Source: Branchiostoma floridae (taxonomy: Eukaryota; Chordata; Leptocardii; Amphioxiformes; Branchiostomatidae). From it: a stretch of DNA of 64,000 bases. The stretch is from the NCBI RefSeq assembly GCF_000003815.2, contig NW_023365734.1, positions 235,647 to 299,646 of the forward strand, given 5' to 3'. The notes under the pieces are model-generated. The model was not told the DNA's origin. It saw only the letters and a program-made list of their open reading frames with translations, and ran no database searches. Position 1 is the first letter of the stretch; each line of letters starts with the position of its first letter. The translations under genes and the position numbers were made by a program. Of the stretch, positions 55,001 to 59,990 are shown piece after piece.

Positions 55001-55128
55001 AGATCCCTACAGCACCGAGGTTAGGGACTCCTGTACCACGGCAAGGGACTCCGACGGATCGTCAGGCACCTACTAACGAACGGTTTCCTTACAGTCCGTT
55101 AGTATTTTCAATGCCTTATCATCGCTAG
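21368..55128 (+). CDS. Gene X copy 2 (complete span): ankyrin array / homeodomain-like / HMG-box-like protein
   Basis: Start exon 21,368-21,487; ankyrin exons from 28,114 to 50,231 (28 units, 25 intact, 24 of these exactly 99 nt and one 96 nt, all phase 0); then 50,703-50,783, 51,239-51,331, 51,552-51,692, 52,131-52,263, 52,600-52,775, 53,076-53,247, 53,601-53,792, 54,166-54,255, 54,456-54,703 and 54,956-55,128. If all intact ankyrin exons are used, about 824 residues of ankyrin repeats are made. An in-frame TAA at 54,237-54,239 ends the frame at roughly 1,217 residues, before the tail exons. Introns hold many transposons. A nuclear regulator or scaffold is inferred; ankyrin repeats bind proteins, and the C-terminal segments look DNA-binding. 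Confidence 0.75.
21521..23740. mobile_element. TTAA-flanked DNA transposon, copy A
   Basis: Bracketed by TTAA (21,517-21,520 and 23,741-23,744). Ends are 'aggtgggttcacacctgcgtat' type inverted repeats. The left side is composite: 21,521-21,696 is an inverted copy of the right end, then a second left end begins at 21,700. TTAA targets point to Kolobok or piggyBac-like elements; no transposase is present. It carries a LINE 3' end (22,690-23,200). The terminal regions are dense in gcgta/tacgc. Confidence 0.7.
23071..23163. repeat. Long inverted repeat (hairpin)
   Basis: Arms of about 40 bp, 'aggtacaaagtatggcatct' on the left and its complement ending 'gtacct' on the right, with 'agtgctataagcac' units at the tip. 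Only one arm exists in transposon copy B (about 25,105-25,141), so the hairpin arose in copy A or was lost in B. Confidence 0.8.
23745..25719. mobile_element. TTAA-flanked DNA transposon, copy B
   Basis: Tandem neighbour of copy A sharing the middle TTAA; right TTAA at 25,720-25,723. Highly similar to 21,700-23,740. Internally, on the + strand, it keeps a readable LINE C-terminal segment (about 24,760-25,040): [20 protein letters not shown] then [10 protein letters not shown], a C-x2-C ... H ... C zinc-knuckle-like signature seen near the end of many non-LTR retrotransposon proteins, followed by an AATAAA-like 3' end near 25,155. This looks like capture of a LINE 3' end by the DNA transposon. 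Confidence 0.7.
25721..25976. mobile_element. MITE with TAA target duplication (PIF/Harbinger-like)
   Basis: Ends 'aggccccctttccactagac' and its inverted counterpart 'gtttagtggagagggggt', with 'gcgctctcactgcgaccta' inside each arm. Flanked by TAA. A second, reversed copy is at about 37,473-37,722. No coding capacity. Confidence 0.65.
26330..27300. repeat. ~162-bp tandem satellite, about six units
   Basis: The phrase tgacctgaaatttggtac recurs at about 26,541, 26,701, 26,863 and 27,026, with a variant at 27,187 and a first one (gagctgaaatttggcagg) at 26,380, giving a ~162-bp period. Each unit has 'actttcttcatagatcac' and 'ccatttttgactaaaaatg'. The array is bounded by 'ggattgcaatatactg' (26,302) and 'ggattgcaatatgctg' (27,305). 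Confidence 0.85.
27616..27830 (+). pseudogene. Degenerate ankyrin exon relics
   Basis: Two second-half fragments, 'ctgacagctgatgcagat..aacgcactggacaag' (about 27,640) and 'gctggtgcagatgcaaacgcacgg' (about 27,777). First halves and usable acceptors are missing. A related pair lies at 32,465-32,590, so this relic pair has itself been duplicated. Confidence 0.6.
27866..28024. repeat. (AT)n and (GT)n microsatellites
   Basis: (AT)n about 27,875-27,932, (GT)n 27,933-27,959, and (TA)n 27,979-28,024, just before the first ankyrin exon. Confidence 0.95.
28114..28209 (+). CDS. Gene X copy 2, ankyrin exon 1
   Basis: 96 nt (32 codons), phase 0. Starts [20 protein letters not shown]; the Pro of the TPLH motif is lost by a 3-nt in-frame deletion. 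Ends NAGDRQ. The preceding intron end (ccataac..attaatgtattgtgtgtcttacag) defines intron class A. Confidence 0.88.
28379..28477 (+). CDS. Gene X copy 2, ankyrin exon 2
   Basis: 99 nt, phase 0. Starts [20 protein letters not shown], ends ARDHR. Begins GGT ATA rather than CAA; intron class B (gccatactaaaaggcc...ttttacag). Confidence 0.9.
28594..28692 (+). CDS. Gene X copy 2, ankyrin exon 3
   Basis: 99 nt, phase 0. Starts [20 protein letters not shown], ends VRTES. Intron class A upstream; donor GTAGGT. Confidence 0.9.
28865..28963 (+). CDS. Gene X copy 2, ankyrin exon 4
   Basis: 99 nt, phase 0. Starts [20 protein letters not shown], ends TRNCE. Canonical TPLH. Intron class C upstream (tgtttttgagaatgag...cttcttgtcatatagataacc). 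Confidence 0.92.
29138..29236 (+). CDS. Gene X copy 2, ankyrin exon 5
   Basis: 99 nt, phase 0. Starts [20 protein letters not shown], ends ARDNT. Close relative of exon 2 including its class B intron. Confidence 0.9.
29393..29491 (+). CDS. Gene X copy 2, ankyrin exon 6
   Basis: 99 nt, phase 0. Starts [20 protein letters not shown], ends ARAKS. Intron class E upstream, as for 262-360. Confidence 0.9.
29655..29753 (+). CDS. Gene X copy 2, ankyrin exon 7
   Basis: 99 nt, phase 0. Starts [20 protein letters not shown], ends ARTDL. The conserved GH is GQ. Donor is the weaker GTACAT. Class C intron upstream. Confidence 0.87.
29844..29933 (+). pseudogene. Degenerate ankyrin exon relic
   Basis: Reads like an ankyrin exon at base level (aatggccatgaaactg..tttactgacagttggtgaagatctgaacccatggg) but has internal deletions and no open frame through the unit. 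A sister relic at 33,456-33,551 has the same first-half defects, so the defect predates a block duplication. Confidence 0.65.
30078..30176 (+). CDS. Gene X copy 2, ankyrin exon 8
   Basis: 99 nt, phase 0. Starts [20 protein letters not shown], ends ARAEN. Intron class D upstream (gatactgaagacttctaatatgttttacag). Near-duplicate of exon 18 (33,684-33,782) with flanks. Confidence 0.9.
30316..30610 (-). mobile_element. Penelope-like element C-terminal fragment
   Basis: On the - strand 30,617-30,387 reads [20 protein letters not shown], then [14 protein letters not shown] and [15 protein letters not shown]. This matches the region just after the GIY-YIG endonuclease of Penelope-like elements. It is followed by the 'gacagacatcgaaacgtcagcaggtgag' tail at 30,370-30,340. 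The reverse transcriptase is absent. It replaced the acceptor and first half of ankyrin unit 9. Confidence 0.75.
30614..30674 (+). pseudogene. Ankyrin unit 9, truncated by Penelope-like insertion
   Basis: Only the second half remains: catgaaactgtgtcagtttt through gcaccggacgatacg, with an intact GTAAGG donor. It matches the second half of exon 19 (33,942-34,040; both end APDDT). The acceptor and first ~12 codons are gone, so splicing should skip it; skipping keeps the frame. Confidence 0.75.
30724..30965 (+). pseudogene. Degenerate ankyrin exon relics
   Basis: Short second-half fragments at about 30,746-30,776 (gcagatgtgaacgtacttgac) and 30,900-30,957 (tgaaatatggac..ttttactgactggtgcagaaacaaacgcacgg). 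No acceptor and no complete unit. Confidence 0.5.
31163..31261 (+). CDS. Gene X copy 2, ankyrin exon 10
   Basis: 99 nt, phase 0. Starts [20 protein letters not shown], then [13 protein letters not shown]. Donor GTAGCG, shared with exon 25 (49,077). Confidence 0.88.
31403..31501 (+). CDS. Gene X copy 2, ankyrin exon 11
   Basis: 99 nt, phase 0. Starts [21 protein letters not shown] Leu-to-Pro change (ALPTAGAD) falls in helix 2 and may destabilise this repeat. Ends ARAES. Intron class D. Confidence 0.88.
31688..31911 (+). pseudogene. Ankyrin unit 12, interrupted by a MITE
   Basis: The original acceptor (GACAG, ends 31,687) and first 10 bases CAATTGACTC remain on the left; the duplicated CAATTGACTC and the rest of the unit ([20 protein letters not shown] then [10 protein letters not shown]) lie at 31,816-31,911. 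Reading through from the acceptor meets TAG at once inside the insert. The remaining unit is 96 nt (one codon lost in TAGAD). It is probably skipped. Confidence 0.8.
31698..31815. mobile_element. 118-bp MITE with 10-bp target duplication
   Basis: Inverted ends ggctacacgagcaacctcc (left) and ggaggttgctcgtgcagcc (right), about 27 bp, flanked by the direct duplication CAATTGACTC (31,688-31,697 and 31,816-31,825). A 9-11 bp duplication suggests a Mutator-like group; assignment is tentative. Confidence 0.8.
32079..32177 (+). CDS. Gene X copy 2, ankyrin exon 13 (divergent)
   Basis: 99 nt, phase 0. Starts [20 protein letters not shown], ends ARAES. TPLH is SSLF and GH is GE, making it the most divergent intact unit. 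Class E intron; donor GTAGGC. Confidence 0.82.
32339..32437 (+). CDS. Gene X copy 2, ankyrin exon 14
   Basis: 99 nt, phase 0. Starts [20 protein letters not shown], ends ARDKA. Class C intron. Confidence 0.9.
32460..32600 (+). pseudogene. Degenerate ankyrin exon relics
   Basis: Same composite of two second-half fragments as 27,616-27,830 ('ctgacagctgatgcagatac' and 'aaagctggtgcagatacaggc'), followed by the same 'ggtagggagatggac'. No complete unit. Confidence 0.55.
32702..32762. repeat. (CA)n and (ACAT)n microsatellite
   Basis: Short CA tract then about eleven ACAT units, in the intron before exon 15. Confidence 0.9.
32798..32896 (+). CDS. Gene X copy 2, ankyrin exon 15
   Basis: 99 nt, phase 0. 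Starts [20 protein letters not shown], ends ALDKE. Donor GTAAGG. Confidence 0.9.
33015..33113 (+). CDS. Gene X copy 2, ankyrin exon 16
   Basis: 99 nt, phase 0. Starts [20 protein letters not shown], ends ARDKK. Class A intron. Confidence 0.9.
33230..33328 (+). CDS. Gene X copy 2, ankyrin exon 17
   Basis: 99 nt, phase 0. Starts [20 protein letters not shown], ends ARTEL. Class A intron; donor GTAGGC. Confidence 0.9.
33456..33551 (+). pseudogene. Degenerate ankyrin exon relic
   Basis: Sister of the relic at 29,844-29,933: same 'gcaaagacctccattgt' start and 'aacccatggg' end, with an internal deletion between 'gaaactgtca' and 'gttttactg'. Confidence 0.65.
33684..33782 (+). CDS. Gene X copy 2, ankyrin exon 18
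   Basis: 99 nt, phase 0. Starts [20 protein letters not shown], ends ARAEN. Sister of exon 8, class D intron. Confidence 0.9.
33942..34040 (+). CDS. Gene X copy 2, ankyrin exon 19
   Basis: 99 nt, phase 0. Starts [20 protein letters not shown], ends APDDT. Intact sister of the Penelope-truncated unit 9. Confidence 0.9.
34041..36435. repeat. AT-rich intron of dispersed repeats
   Basis: 2.4 kb without exons. 34,130-34,330 and 34,420-34,630 are two related units ('ggaataactcggga..ggttgacggatc' and 'tttgcataatt.atgag'). About 35,196-36,200 is bracketed by 'acctccatgaaatatt' and the inverted 'atttcatggaggt', a possible ~1-kb inverted-repeat element. 35,990-36,160 belongs to the dispersed family also at 17,845 and 59,640. 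Confidence 0.55.
36436..36534 (+). CDS. Gene X copy 2, ankyrin exon 20
   Basis: 99 nt, phase 0. Starts [20 protein letters not shown], ends ARDDT. Class E intron; donor GTAGGT. Confidence 0.9.
36713..36811 (+). CDS. Gene X copy 2, ankyrin exon 21
   Basis: 99 nt, phase 0. Starts [20 protein letters not shown], ends ARDDT. Class C intron. The second half and donor region are the same as exon 20. Confidence 0.9.
37135..37182 (+). pseudogene. Ankyrin unit 22, left half
   Basis: Good acceptor (GTTTCACAG), then 16 codons: [16 protein letters not shown]. The unit stops at an 11.1-kb insert; reading on gives QLD then TAA. Its other half is 48,283-48,333. Together they sum to exactly 33 codons. Confidence 0.8.
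37473..37722. mobile_element. MITE, reversed copy of the 25,721 family
   Basis: Carries 'ccattccactagggcggcgc' and the inverted end 'gtctaatggcagggggccttt', with the shared middle (ttgcatagaaaagaagcgaa, cacttatacgttttgtaaga). Confidence 0.6.
38640..38760. repeat. Foldback element, partial copy
   Basis: Contains 'aacacactcctaggccggct', 'ctggcagcttttgatac' and 'gctaccgtaggatctgcttg', matching the right arm of the foldback element at 42,352-42,523. Confidence 0.6.
39325..39790. repeat. Tandem repeats
   Basis: A ~62-bp unit (gtcacacactggtaattttc, catggcatatactaaa) repeats about four times at 39,420-39,560. A larger unit (acatattaaggtcataatct ... gtaattttcatg) occurs at about 39,331 and again at 39,622. 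Confidence 0.7.
40850..40915. repeat. Minisatellite (about 3 x 24 bp)
   Basis: Units of 'cattcccgacatacattcagcctg', the last with one change. Confidence 0.85.
41190..41285. repeat. ATA-rich simple repeat
   Basis: Three to four units of 'atcatatatcaataataataataat'. Confidence 0.85.
41972..42238 (-). pseudogene. Non-LTR retrotransposon fragment
   Basis: On the - strand, [20 protein letters not shown] is followed by GID and further residues ending [12 protein letters not shown]. This matches the segment after the reverse transcriptase core (thumb) of LINE-type elements. The RT core itself is missing. Confidence 0.65.
42352..42523. mobile_element. Foldback MITE
   Basis: Left end 'ctccaagcagatcctacg' and right end 'cgtaggatctgcttggag' are perfect inverted copies, with arms of about 80 bp (ggccaaggagtgtagtcagcc / ggctggcctcactcct). 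Partial copies at 38,640 and 57,265. Confidence 0.75.
42801..42925. other. Assembly gap (125 N)
   Basis: Run of N; nothing can be called across it. Confidence 1.
43303..44903 (-). mobile_element. RLE-type non-LTR retrotransposon, 3' fragment
   Basis: Three pieces on the - strand in shifted frames. 44,903-44,073 is the region after the RT core ([20 protein letters not shown], then [14 protein letters not shown]). 44,133-43,864 has a zinc-knuckle-like [20 protein letters not shown]. 43,806-43,303 has [20 protein letters not shown] followed by WEE, resembling the PD-(D/E)xK restriction-like endonuclease that sits C-terminal to RT in R2/NeSL/Hero-type elements. No RT catalytic core and frameshifts between pieces, so inactive. 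Confidence 0.65.
45364..47121 (+). mobile_element. CR1/L2-like retrotransposon, reverse transcriptase ORF
   Basis: Continuous 585-residue frame ending in TAA. RT motifs in order: [87 protein letters not shown] (catalytic YADD), [11 protein letters not shown] and FTYLGVTMD. The endonuclease domain that should precede is absent: 5' truncated. 3' end near 47,340 has AATAAA (47,315-47,320) and a short TGAAA repeat tail, as in L2/CR1-type elements. The open frame implies recent insertion. Confidence 0.85.
47341..48282. other. Stretch without recognised features
   Basis: Right part of the composite insert after the CR1/L2-like tail; AT-rich, no gene or repeat recognised before the ankyrin half-exon. 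Confidence 0.5.
48283..48333 (+). pseudogene. Ankyrin unit 22, right half
   Basis: 17 codons: [17 protein letters not shown] with an intact GTAAGG donor. The bases before it are insert sequence, with no ankyrin first half. Confidence 0.8.
48450..48548 (+). CDS. Gene X copy 2, ankyrin exon 23
   Basis: 99 nt, phase 0. Starts [20 protein letters not shown]; the conserved GH is GL. Ends AGEES. Class A intron. Confidence 0.9.
48706..48804 (+). CDS. Gene X copy 2, ankyrin exon 24
   Basis: 99 nt, phase 0. Starts [20 protein letters not shown], ends ARNKE. Class C intron. Confidence 0.9.
48979..49077 (+). CDS. Gene X copy 2, ankyrin exon 25
   Basis: 99 nt, phase 0. Starts [20 protein letters not shown], then [13 protein letters not shown]. 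Donor GTAGCG. Followed by the palindrome cluster in the next intron. Confidence 0.9.
49186..49434. repeat. Array of ~24-bp palindromes (TCAGCACTGG...CCAGTGCTGA)
   Basis: Near-perfect hairpins at 49,186-49,209, 49,218-49,241, 49,241-49,262, 49,270-49,293, 49,356-49,379 and 49,387-49,410 (one mismatch), with a degenerate one at 49,301-49,345 and a half unit near 49,420. Spacing is about 22-32 bp. Arms are 10 bp with 4-bp tips. It lies within the intron between ankyrin exons 25 and 26. Confidence 0.9.
49684..49782 (+). CDS. Gene X copy 2, ankyrin exon 26
   Basis: 99 nt, phase 0. Starts [20 protein letters not shown], ends ALDTE. Acceptor is TTATAG and donor GTATGG. Class D intron. Confidence 0.87.
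49912..50010 (+). CDS. Gene X copy 2, ankyrin exon 27
   Basis: 99 nt, phase 0. Starts [20 protein letters not shown], then [17 protein letters not shown] is TPLD and GAD is SAD. Confidence 0.88.
50133..50231 (+). CDS. Gene X copy 2, ankyrin exon 28 (last)
   Basis: 99 nt, phase 0. Starts [20 protein letters not shown], ends VRTEL. Downstream intron shared with copy 1 (after 360), marking the left limit of clear homology between copies. Confidence 0.9.
50370..50590 (+). pseudogene. Degenerate ankyrin relics
   Basis: Counterparts of those at 656-860: 'agcccagaatgaccaccagaa' and 'atccctgaaaggacgtcatt'. No usable frame. Confidence 0.55.
50703..50783 (+). CDS. Gene X copy 2, polar linker exon
   Basis: 81 nt, phase 0; [20 protein letters not shown] and onward to SVRNE. 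Same splice sites as 976-1056. Confidence 0.82.
51239..51331 (+). CDS. Gene X copy 2, acidic exon
   Basis: 93 nt, phase 0; [20 protein letters not shown] and a D/E cluster. Two residue differences from 1,547-1,639 (A to T, G to D). Confidence 0.8.
51552..51692 (+). CDS. Gene X copy 2, homeodomain-like exon
   Basis: 141 nt, phase 0. Same 47 residues as 1,861-2,001 although the surrounding introns differ; the base difference seen inside the exon (CCA to CCG in NCPL) is silent. The acceptor is TTTGCAG here. Confidence 0.77.
51970..52024. repeat. (TG)n microsatellite
   Basis: About 55 bp, shorter than the tract at the equivalent position in copy 1. Confidence 0.95.
52131..52263 (+). CDS. Gene X copy 2, recognition helix plus basic exon
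   Basis: 133 nt, phase 0 in, phase 1 out. [20 protein letters not shown] then [20 protein letters not shown]. One residue (D to E) differs from copy 1. Confidence 0.78.
52600..52775 (+). CDS. Gene X copy 2, HMG-box-like exon
   Basis: 176 nt, phase 1 in, phase 0 out. Core [20 protein letters not shown] then [16 protein letters not shown]. The EEKDPYN form is the more usual HMG-box string. Confidence 0.82.
53076..53247 (+). CDS. Gene X copy 2, conserved domain of unknown role
   Basis: 172 nt, phase 0 in, phase 1 out. Starts [20 protein letters not shown]; changes against copy 1 include M to I, K to Q and I to M. Confidence 0.78.
53601..53792 (+). CDS. Gene X copy 2, basic Ser/Thr-rich exon
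   Basis: 192 nt, phase 1 in and out. Starts [20 protein letters not shown] and contains [19 protein letters not shown]. Acceptor TTTTACAG is uninterrupted here, the empty site for the LTR-like element of copy 1. Confidence 0.8.
54166..54255 (+). pseudogene. Gene X copy 2, tail exon 1 with premature stop
   Basis: 90 nt against 93 in copy 1 (one codon deleted). After [20 protein letters not shown] comes TSV and an in-frame TAA at 54,237-54,239. Splice sites are kept. Skipping this phase 1-1 exon would keep frame but the next exon also stops. Confidence 0.75.
54456..54703 (+). pseudogene. Gene X copy 2, tail exon 2 with net frameshift
   Basis: 248 nt against 309 in copy 1; the difference is not a multiple of three. 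Frame from the acceptor reads [20 protein letters not shown] and on to a TAA at 54,695-54,697, just before the donor. Splice sites are kept. Confidence 0.75.
54956..55128 (+). CDS. Gene X copy 2, terminal exon (probably untranslated)
   Basis: 173 nt; frame still open: [20 protein letters not shown] to FSMPYHR and TAG. Because of upstream stops it is expected to lie in the 3' UTR of this copy, unless unusual splicing restores the frame. Confidence 0.7.
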
Positions 55129-55305
55129 ATACAGGCAGATAGCTAAGTAAAGGGCAGGGCAGCATGGAAGTAGTTGAATGTTTTGAAGTACACTCCTTAT
55201 GTCAAATATTTAAACAGTCCCAAAATACATGTACATAAAGGCACCAAAAACATACATCAAAGTTATCGCTATTAAAAATCGGGAAATGATGTATCTAGAT
55301 AGAGC

Positions 55306-55311
55306 AATAAA
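55306..55311 (+). terminator. Poly(A) signal, gene X copy 2
   Basis: AATAAA in 'agagcaataaacc', about 180 nt after the terminal exon's stop codon. Confidence 0.55.
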
Positions 55312-55539
55312 CCTTCCATTGTAAACATATCTGTTCCTTTATCCCTACTATAACTGAAAACGAGAGGTTGAATTTATCGAATAATTTTGCTATTTTGTAC
55401 CTGTTGAGTGTATATGTTCAACATGTTTGTTGTGACCTGTACTTAGCCCAGTGTGGCAAAAATGTGCAATGGATGCTTTCATCCATTCATTCATTATGGT
55501 ATTCATGTAAATTGCACTTTTCTGTTAGAAATCAGAGCA

Positions 55540-55930
55540 TTCACGTGTAGCGCGCCGACAAATGACCTTTTTGTTTACTACCTGTGTGACCTCAGGCACC
55601 TGCCTCTGACGTCACAGGTCGCTAGGATACCATGTCAAGGTGAGGGCACCATGTACGTGTCAGTAGAAAGTGAAAGAGCTTCTGTCGAGTTTTGGGAATT
55701 TCTTACGCAAAATTGGGCTTTTTATACGCGCTAACTATAGTGACTCGGTAGCAGAAATGCTGATCGACCTTACCGTTGGAACAAGGTACATTGAAGAGTG
55801 TTTGATTTCTCATGATGGACCACCTGTGTTGAAGACTCGGTCCGTGAGAGAGAACTAGTCCAACGAGCCGCCATGTTGGACAACTTTGCAATGGATTTGT
55901 GATTACGAATGACATTACTGTGGTTAAGAG
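55540..55930. promoter_or_regulatory. Conserved promoter-like block, copy 2
   Basis: CRE (55,607-55,614) followed by 'gtcgctaggatacc' (X-box-like, one base weaker than in copy 1) and 'gccgccatgttgg'. Equivalent of 13,050-13,440. Confidence 0.4.
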
Positions 55931-56824
55931 AAGACCATTGAAGGCTGGAAGCTTAGTCAGGGAATACTAGGAAGGCTTGGGTTTCTTGATTTGCAGATTC
56001 CAGCGTAGAAAATTAGGTGAGTAACATTAGGCAGTGTTACATGTATGTGTGCAATGTAGAGTATTCATGTAAAGTAAACTTTAACTTAGAGGCTTCTAGC
56101 AAAGGCAATGTAGATATAGAGTGACTCCCATGGTCTTTAATGTTCCAATTTGTAACTAGAGTAATCGATATTGATACTTTGAAGATACCGTTATCAAAAC
56201 TTACGGTAGCTTATGTAATATTTTGCTATGCGTGCATGAAATGTACTTTGATGTACAATAAACTAGACGGCGAAACACTGCCCTTTGTATGCTCCCGGTA
56301 ATCTTCATTTCATGAAATATTTAGTTAAGATAATTACAATTTTGCCTCCATACCCTTTAACAAAGTTCATGAGCTTTTTACTTCTTTACAAAATTCAATC
56401 TACAGATGGTCATTACAAAGCAGAACAGAGAGTGCACATGTCCAAATTGTGTACACACGTCAGCATTTCATTATCATATGGCACTCTCCTCTTCAACTAA
56501 TGGCACATTTCTGTGCATTTAAACCATAAACGTCCACATCCCATTTGTCCCATTTCCTATTAAATCAGAAAATCTGGAATGCTGTAAGCCAACATGGATA
56601 ATACAGCAACTATGCTATGTAATGATACCTATGTACATACATGTTCAATGTCATGTAAGAAAGCTATGATCACATTATTCAATTTAAGAAAGCCAGATAG
56701 ACGCAATAGCGTCGTACATATTGCATTTTTTTCGGGTAATTGAACATACAATCCAGTTTCACATAGCAGCAACATTCGTTCTTGATCGTTGTCGTTTTCT
56801 CCTCCCTCTCGCCCTGTCGTGTGC
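55931..56824. other. Intergenic stretch without recognised gene
   Basis: Aligns with 13,441-14,352 of copy 1. No conserved open frame. Confidence 0.55.
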
Positions 56825-58439
56825 CTAAGTTGTCCGGTCTGTAGTGACGTGATAGTTCTCTATGACGCAGCCCACGTAGATCTTCAGACCTGTGTTACTG
56901 GCACCAGACTGGTCACCACGTCCACTTTCTGGTACAGACTCTGGAGGGGTTAAGAAAAGAGACCACAAATCAGTGGCAGTGGTACCCAGTACAGTTAAAA
57001 GTATATCTCAGGAGTACTGGGCCTTTAAACTTGCCTTACACTTCATGAACTTGCATCGAATCATCCTGTTGTGCTATCAAAATTCAACTGATGAAATCTA
57101 ACAGTTTTACATATATGTTGATGAAGGTTAGAAATCCAGGTAATAATATACCTGTTGCTCAAGCGACTGCATATGGTTTTGGAAACGGTCAGACGTTTCA
57201 GTCAGTGACACTGGACAAAGTGTTACATATATCTTCTGATAGTGTAACAGCAAATGCCTAATTTCCAAGCAGATGGTACTAAATAGTAATAAACTGGCCA
57301 AGGAGCGTAGTCAGTCAGGAGGTGTCCATGTAACAGCAAAATGTCTACCTCTGTCTCCTGTAATATGGCAGGTCCTGTTGACACAACCCCAATAGACTGT
57401 ACGTCCATCATCACTAGGCTTGGCTTCGTCTACTTCTGTGGGCGGAGGTGGCGACTCGTCCTCTAAAATAGAATTATGTGGCATGTAATTGTTGGCTAAA
57501 AGTTCGACAGTAATGTAGGGAAACAAAGAAAGACGGCATAGTTCATGTTTCACACCCAAACCTCCATAGAATGAAATAAATCTTACGTTACAATTGACTC
57601 GGCTTAGTGGTAACCCTATCCCTGTATTACCTGTACTGGCGGCACAAAGGTCTTTATTTACACACGGAGCGTTTCATGAGAGTCAATAGCCTACAAACGT
57701 GGTACAACTCGTACAACAGTCAGCCATGGAGGCTATGGTTTGTACAGAGCTTGTACCTTAGGTTTTCTGTCTCTCCACATATTATTCGTCGTTGGTCATG
57801 TTCATATCTGAGTTAGACACACACAGTAGTTTTATGAGTTGTGTTAAGTTAAATGCCGTGGCTATTTCTTATTTTTACCACGAAAATACAATCAACACGT
57901 ACATGGATTAATATGAAAGTTGTCAACAGCACTAGCTGACGGTCACCTAATAAACTGTAAAGTCGACGGATTCGCTATAAAACTCAAGAAGTTTGAGCAA
58001 TGTCTATACTAGACATAGAATATGTATGTCTATACTACACATATACATAAGCATAGAACGTTTACTTAACTTGCTCTATTTAAAAAGCAACATTTATATG
58101 CTACACTATATAACACACATTGATATTATCAAGCAAGCTCTGAGAAATGAGCCATGTGACATATACATTTTAGTCAGCGACATTCAAGTGAATGACTTTG
58201 TCACAAAGAAACCGGTACGGGTTTGAGACAATGTCAAGTAGACAAAATCTTTATTATTAATAACTACTTCTTCCACTAATAGTACATTTTCATAGCATTA
58301 ATCTGTTATAACTCCAATCTAAAGAGGTAGTGTACATTAAAAAAAACTTACCTGTCTTGGTTTTGGTGTTTAGCCTTTTGTAATGTCTATACATGTCCAC
58401 GACTTGTGCCCCCAGCCGAGTGATCCTCAAAAAGCTCAT
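56825..58439 (-). CDS. Gene Y copy 2
   Basis: Exons 58,439-58,352 (ATG, 88 nt), 57,462-57,349 (114 nt) and 56,940-56,825 (116 nt, TAG), all phase 1 with GT-AG sites; 105 residues. Exon 1 starts MSFLRITRLGAQVVDMYRHY and has diverged strongly from copy 1. Exons 2-3 are conserved: GRTVYWGCVNRTCHITGDR and GLKIYVGCVIENYHVTTDRT, the last stretch unchanged. The contrast suggests constraint on the motif and freedom or positive change in the first exon. Two extra insertions lie in the intron at about 57,115-57,225 and 57,260-57,330. Confidence 0.65.
57260..57330. mobile_element. Foldback element fragment in gene Y intron
   Basis: 'ttccaagcagatggtactaa..actggccaaggagcgtagtcag' matches the left arm of the foldback MITE at 42,352. 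Flanking 'gtaacagcaaatg' and 'gtaacagcaaaatg' look like a target duplication; copy 1 has one such site. Confidence 0.55.
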
Positions 58440-59952
58440 GTTGTCTCCAGTCTTTGCGATTTACCGAATACTAGGTGAGGTACGGCAAGGTGAATACCTA
58501 GTTCCCGCGTAGTTATATTTGTACTTCTGTGCCAAACATGAGTCAGGTGGGCTCTGGAGGCCAGGTCCACCACGTAGGGGTATGTGGAATCACTGCGTGG
58601 TTGTTGCAGCCATTTGCAAGCAGTTTTCCAATACATCGGTCATTGAATATTATAAGGAGTCTTAAACTTATCCTCGATTAACACATCGAAATGTTCCTCG
58701 CAGAACAGAGCTATCTTATGTTTAAGAAAGAAAGCTTCAGTCCCCATCTTTGTGGAAAATGGTACGATCTGACGCGTCACCAGAAGAGGAAGTCCCTGTC
58801 AGTAAAAACCTCCTTGTGTGTACAAATTCAGTCCTCCCAGCATGGCTGTTGTACATTATTCGGAGCCTCAAAGGGAAGCTATTGTACACAACTCGACAGG
58901 TTCCAAAGGTAGGCGCACGGCAAGTTACCAAGCAAGGAATGTGACTACTGGAAAAGGGGAATAAACAAATCAGTTTGAACGTTACATGACTAAGCCATCT
59001 TATACATTTATATTTACATGTATCCAATATAACTTTGGTCACCATTCCCAAGGAAACTGGTAAGATCCATAAGTCACTAGAAATCCGGAGAATTCCAAAT
59101 ATTCCTTTTTATCATCGATTTTTTGTACATTAGTACAAACCTAGTCCTCCCAGTATGGCTGTTGTACATTATTCCGAGCCTCTTAGCGAAGCTCTCGTAC
59201 ACAACTCAGCACGCGCGAAAGTAGGCGTGGTGGCTTTAGAGGCTGGTGAAAAGATTTGATGTTTACACTCTTGACAAGGAAGGTTTCACCGTTTTGCCGG
59301 GCAGTTCAAAAACATGATGTCATCACATACTTTTGTACAATGTCAGATAAGAAAAATTTTGCGCAGCACGTGGGGTTTGTGGCCTCTGGTGGCAAATTAA
59401 CCTCTTGGTGAATAAAAGCATAATAATATACTTAAAACTATCAATAGCTTGTTATATGTATGGCTGGATACTTAAATGCATAGGCTTAGGCTTGGTGCAA
59501 TTATCCAGCTGGTGCAATAATACGAAGTTACCTAGCTGTACCGCACCGGTTTGGGATTCTGGGATTCCGTGCATTTAACAGTTTCCTACTGAGCATGGAA
59601 GCATAATGCGGGGATTAAGAATGCAAATACATGTCGCAACTAGGGTGCCCAAACATACACCACTTACTCTCTGACCCAAGAGCTATCTACCTCTCAAAAA
59701 TCACGACCACAGCATGTCCAGAACTCAAGATATCACACTCAGAAGTCCCGCTGCAGTACCTTGGCAAGCCGCCAGCAAGCCCCAAATCTAATCGTTCCAA
59801 GGTCTCATCAAGACCTACCCACAAATATCAAGATAATCCATCTAGGCCCTCTGGAGTTATGATGGTCTACTACACATACATACACACACAGACACACACA
59901 TACACACACACACACATACAGACACACACACACACACACATGCACACACACA

Positions 59953-59990
<38 letters not shown>

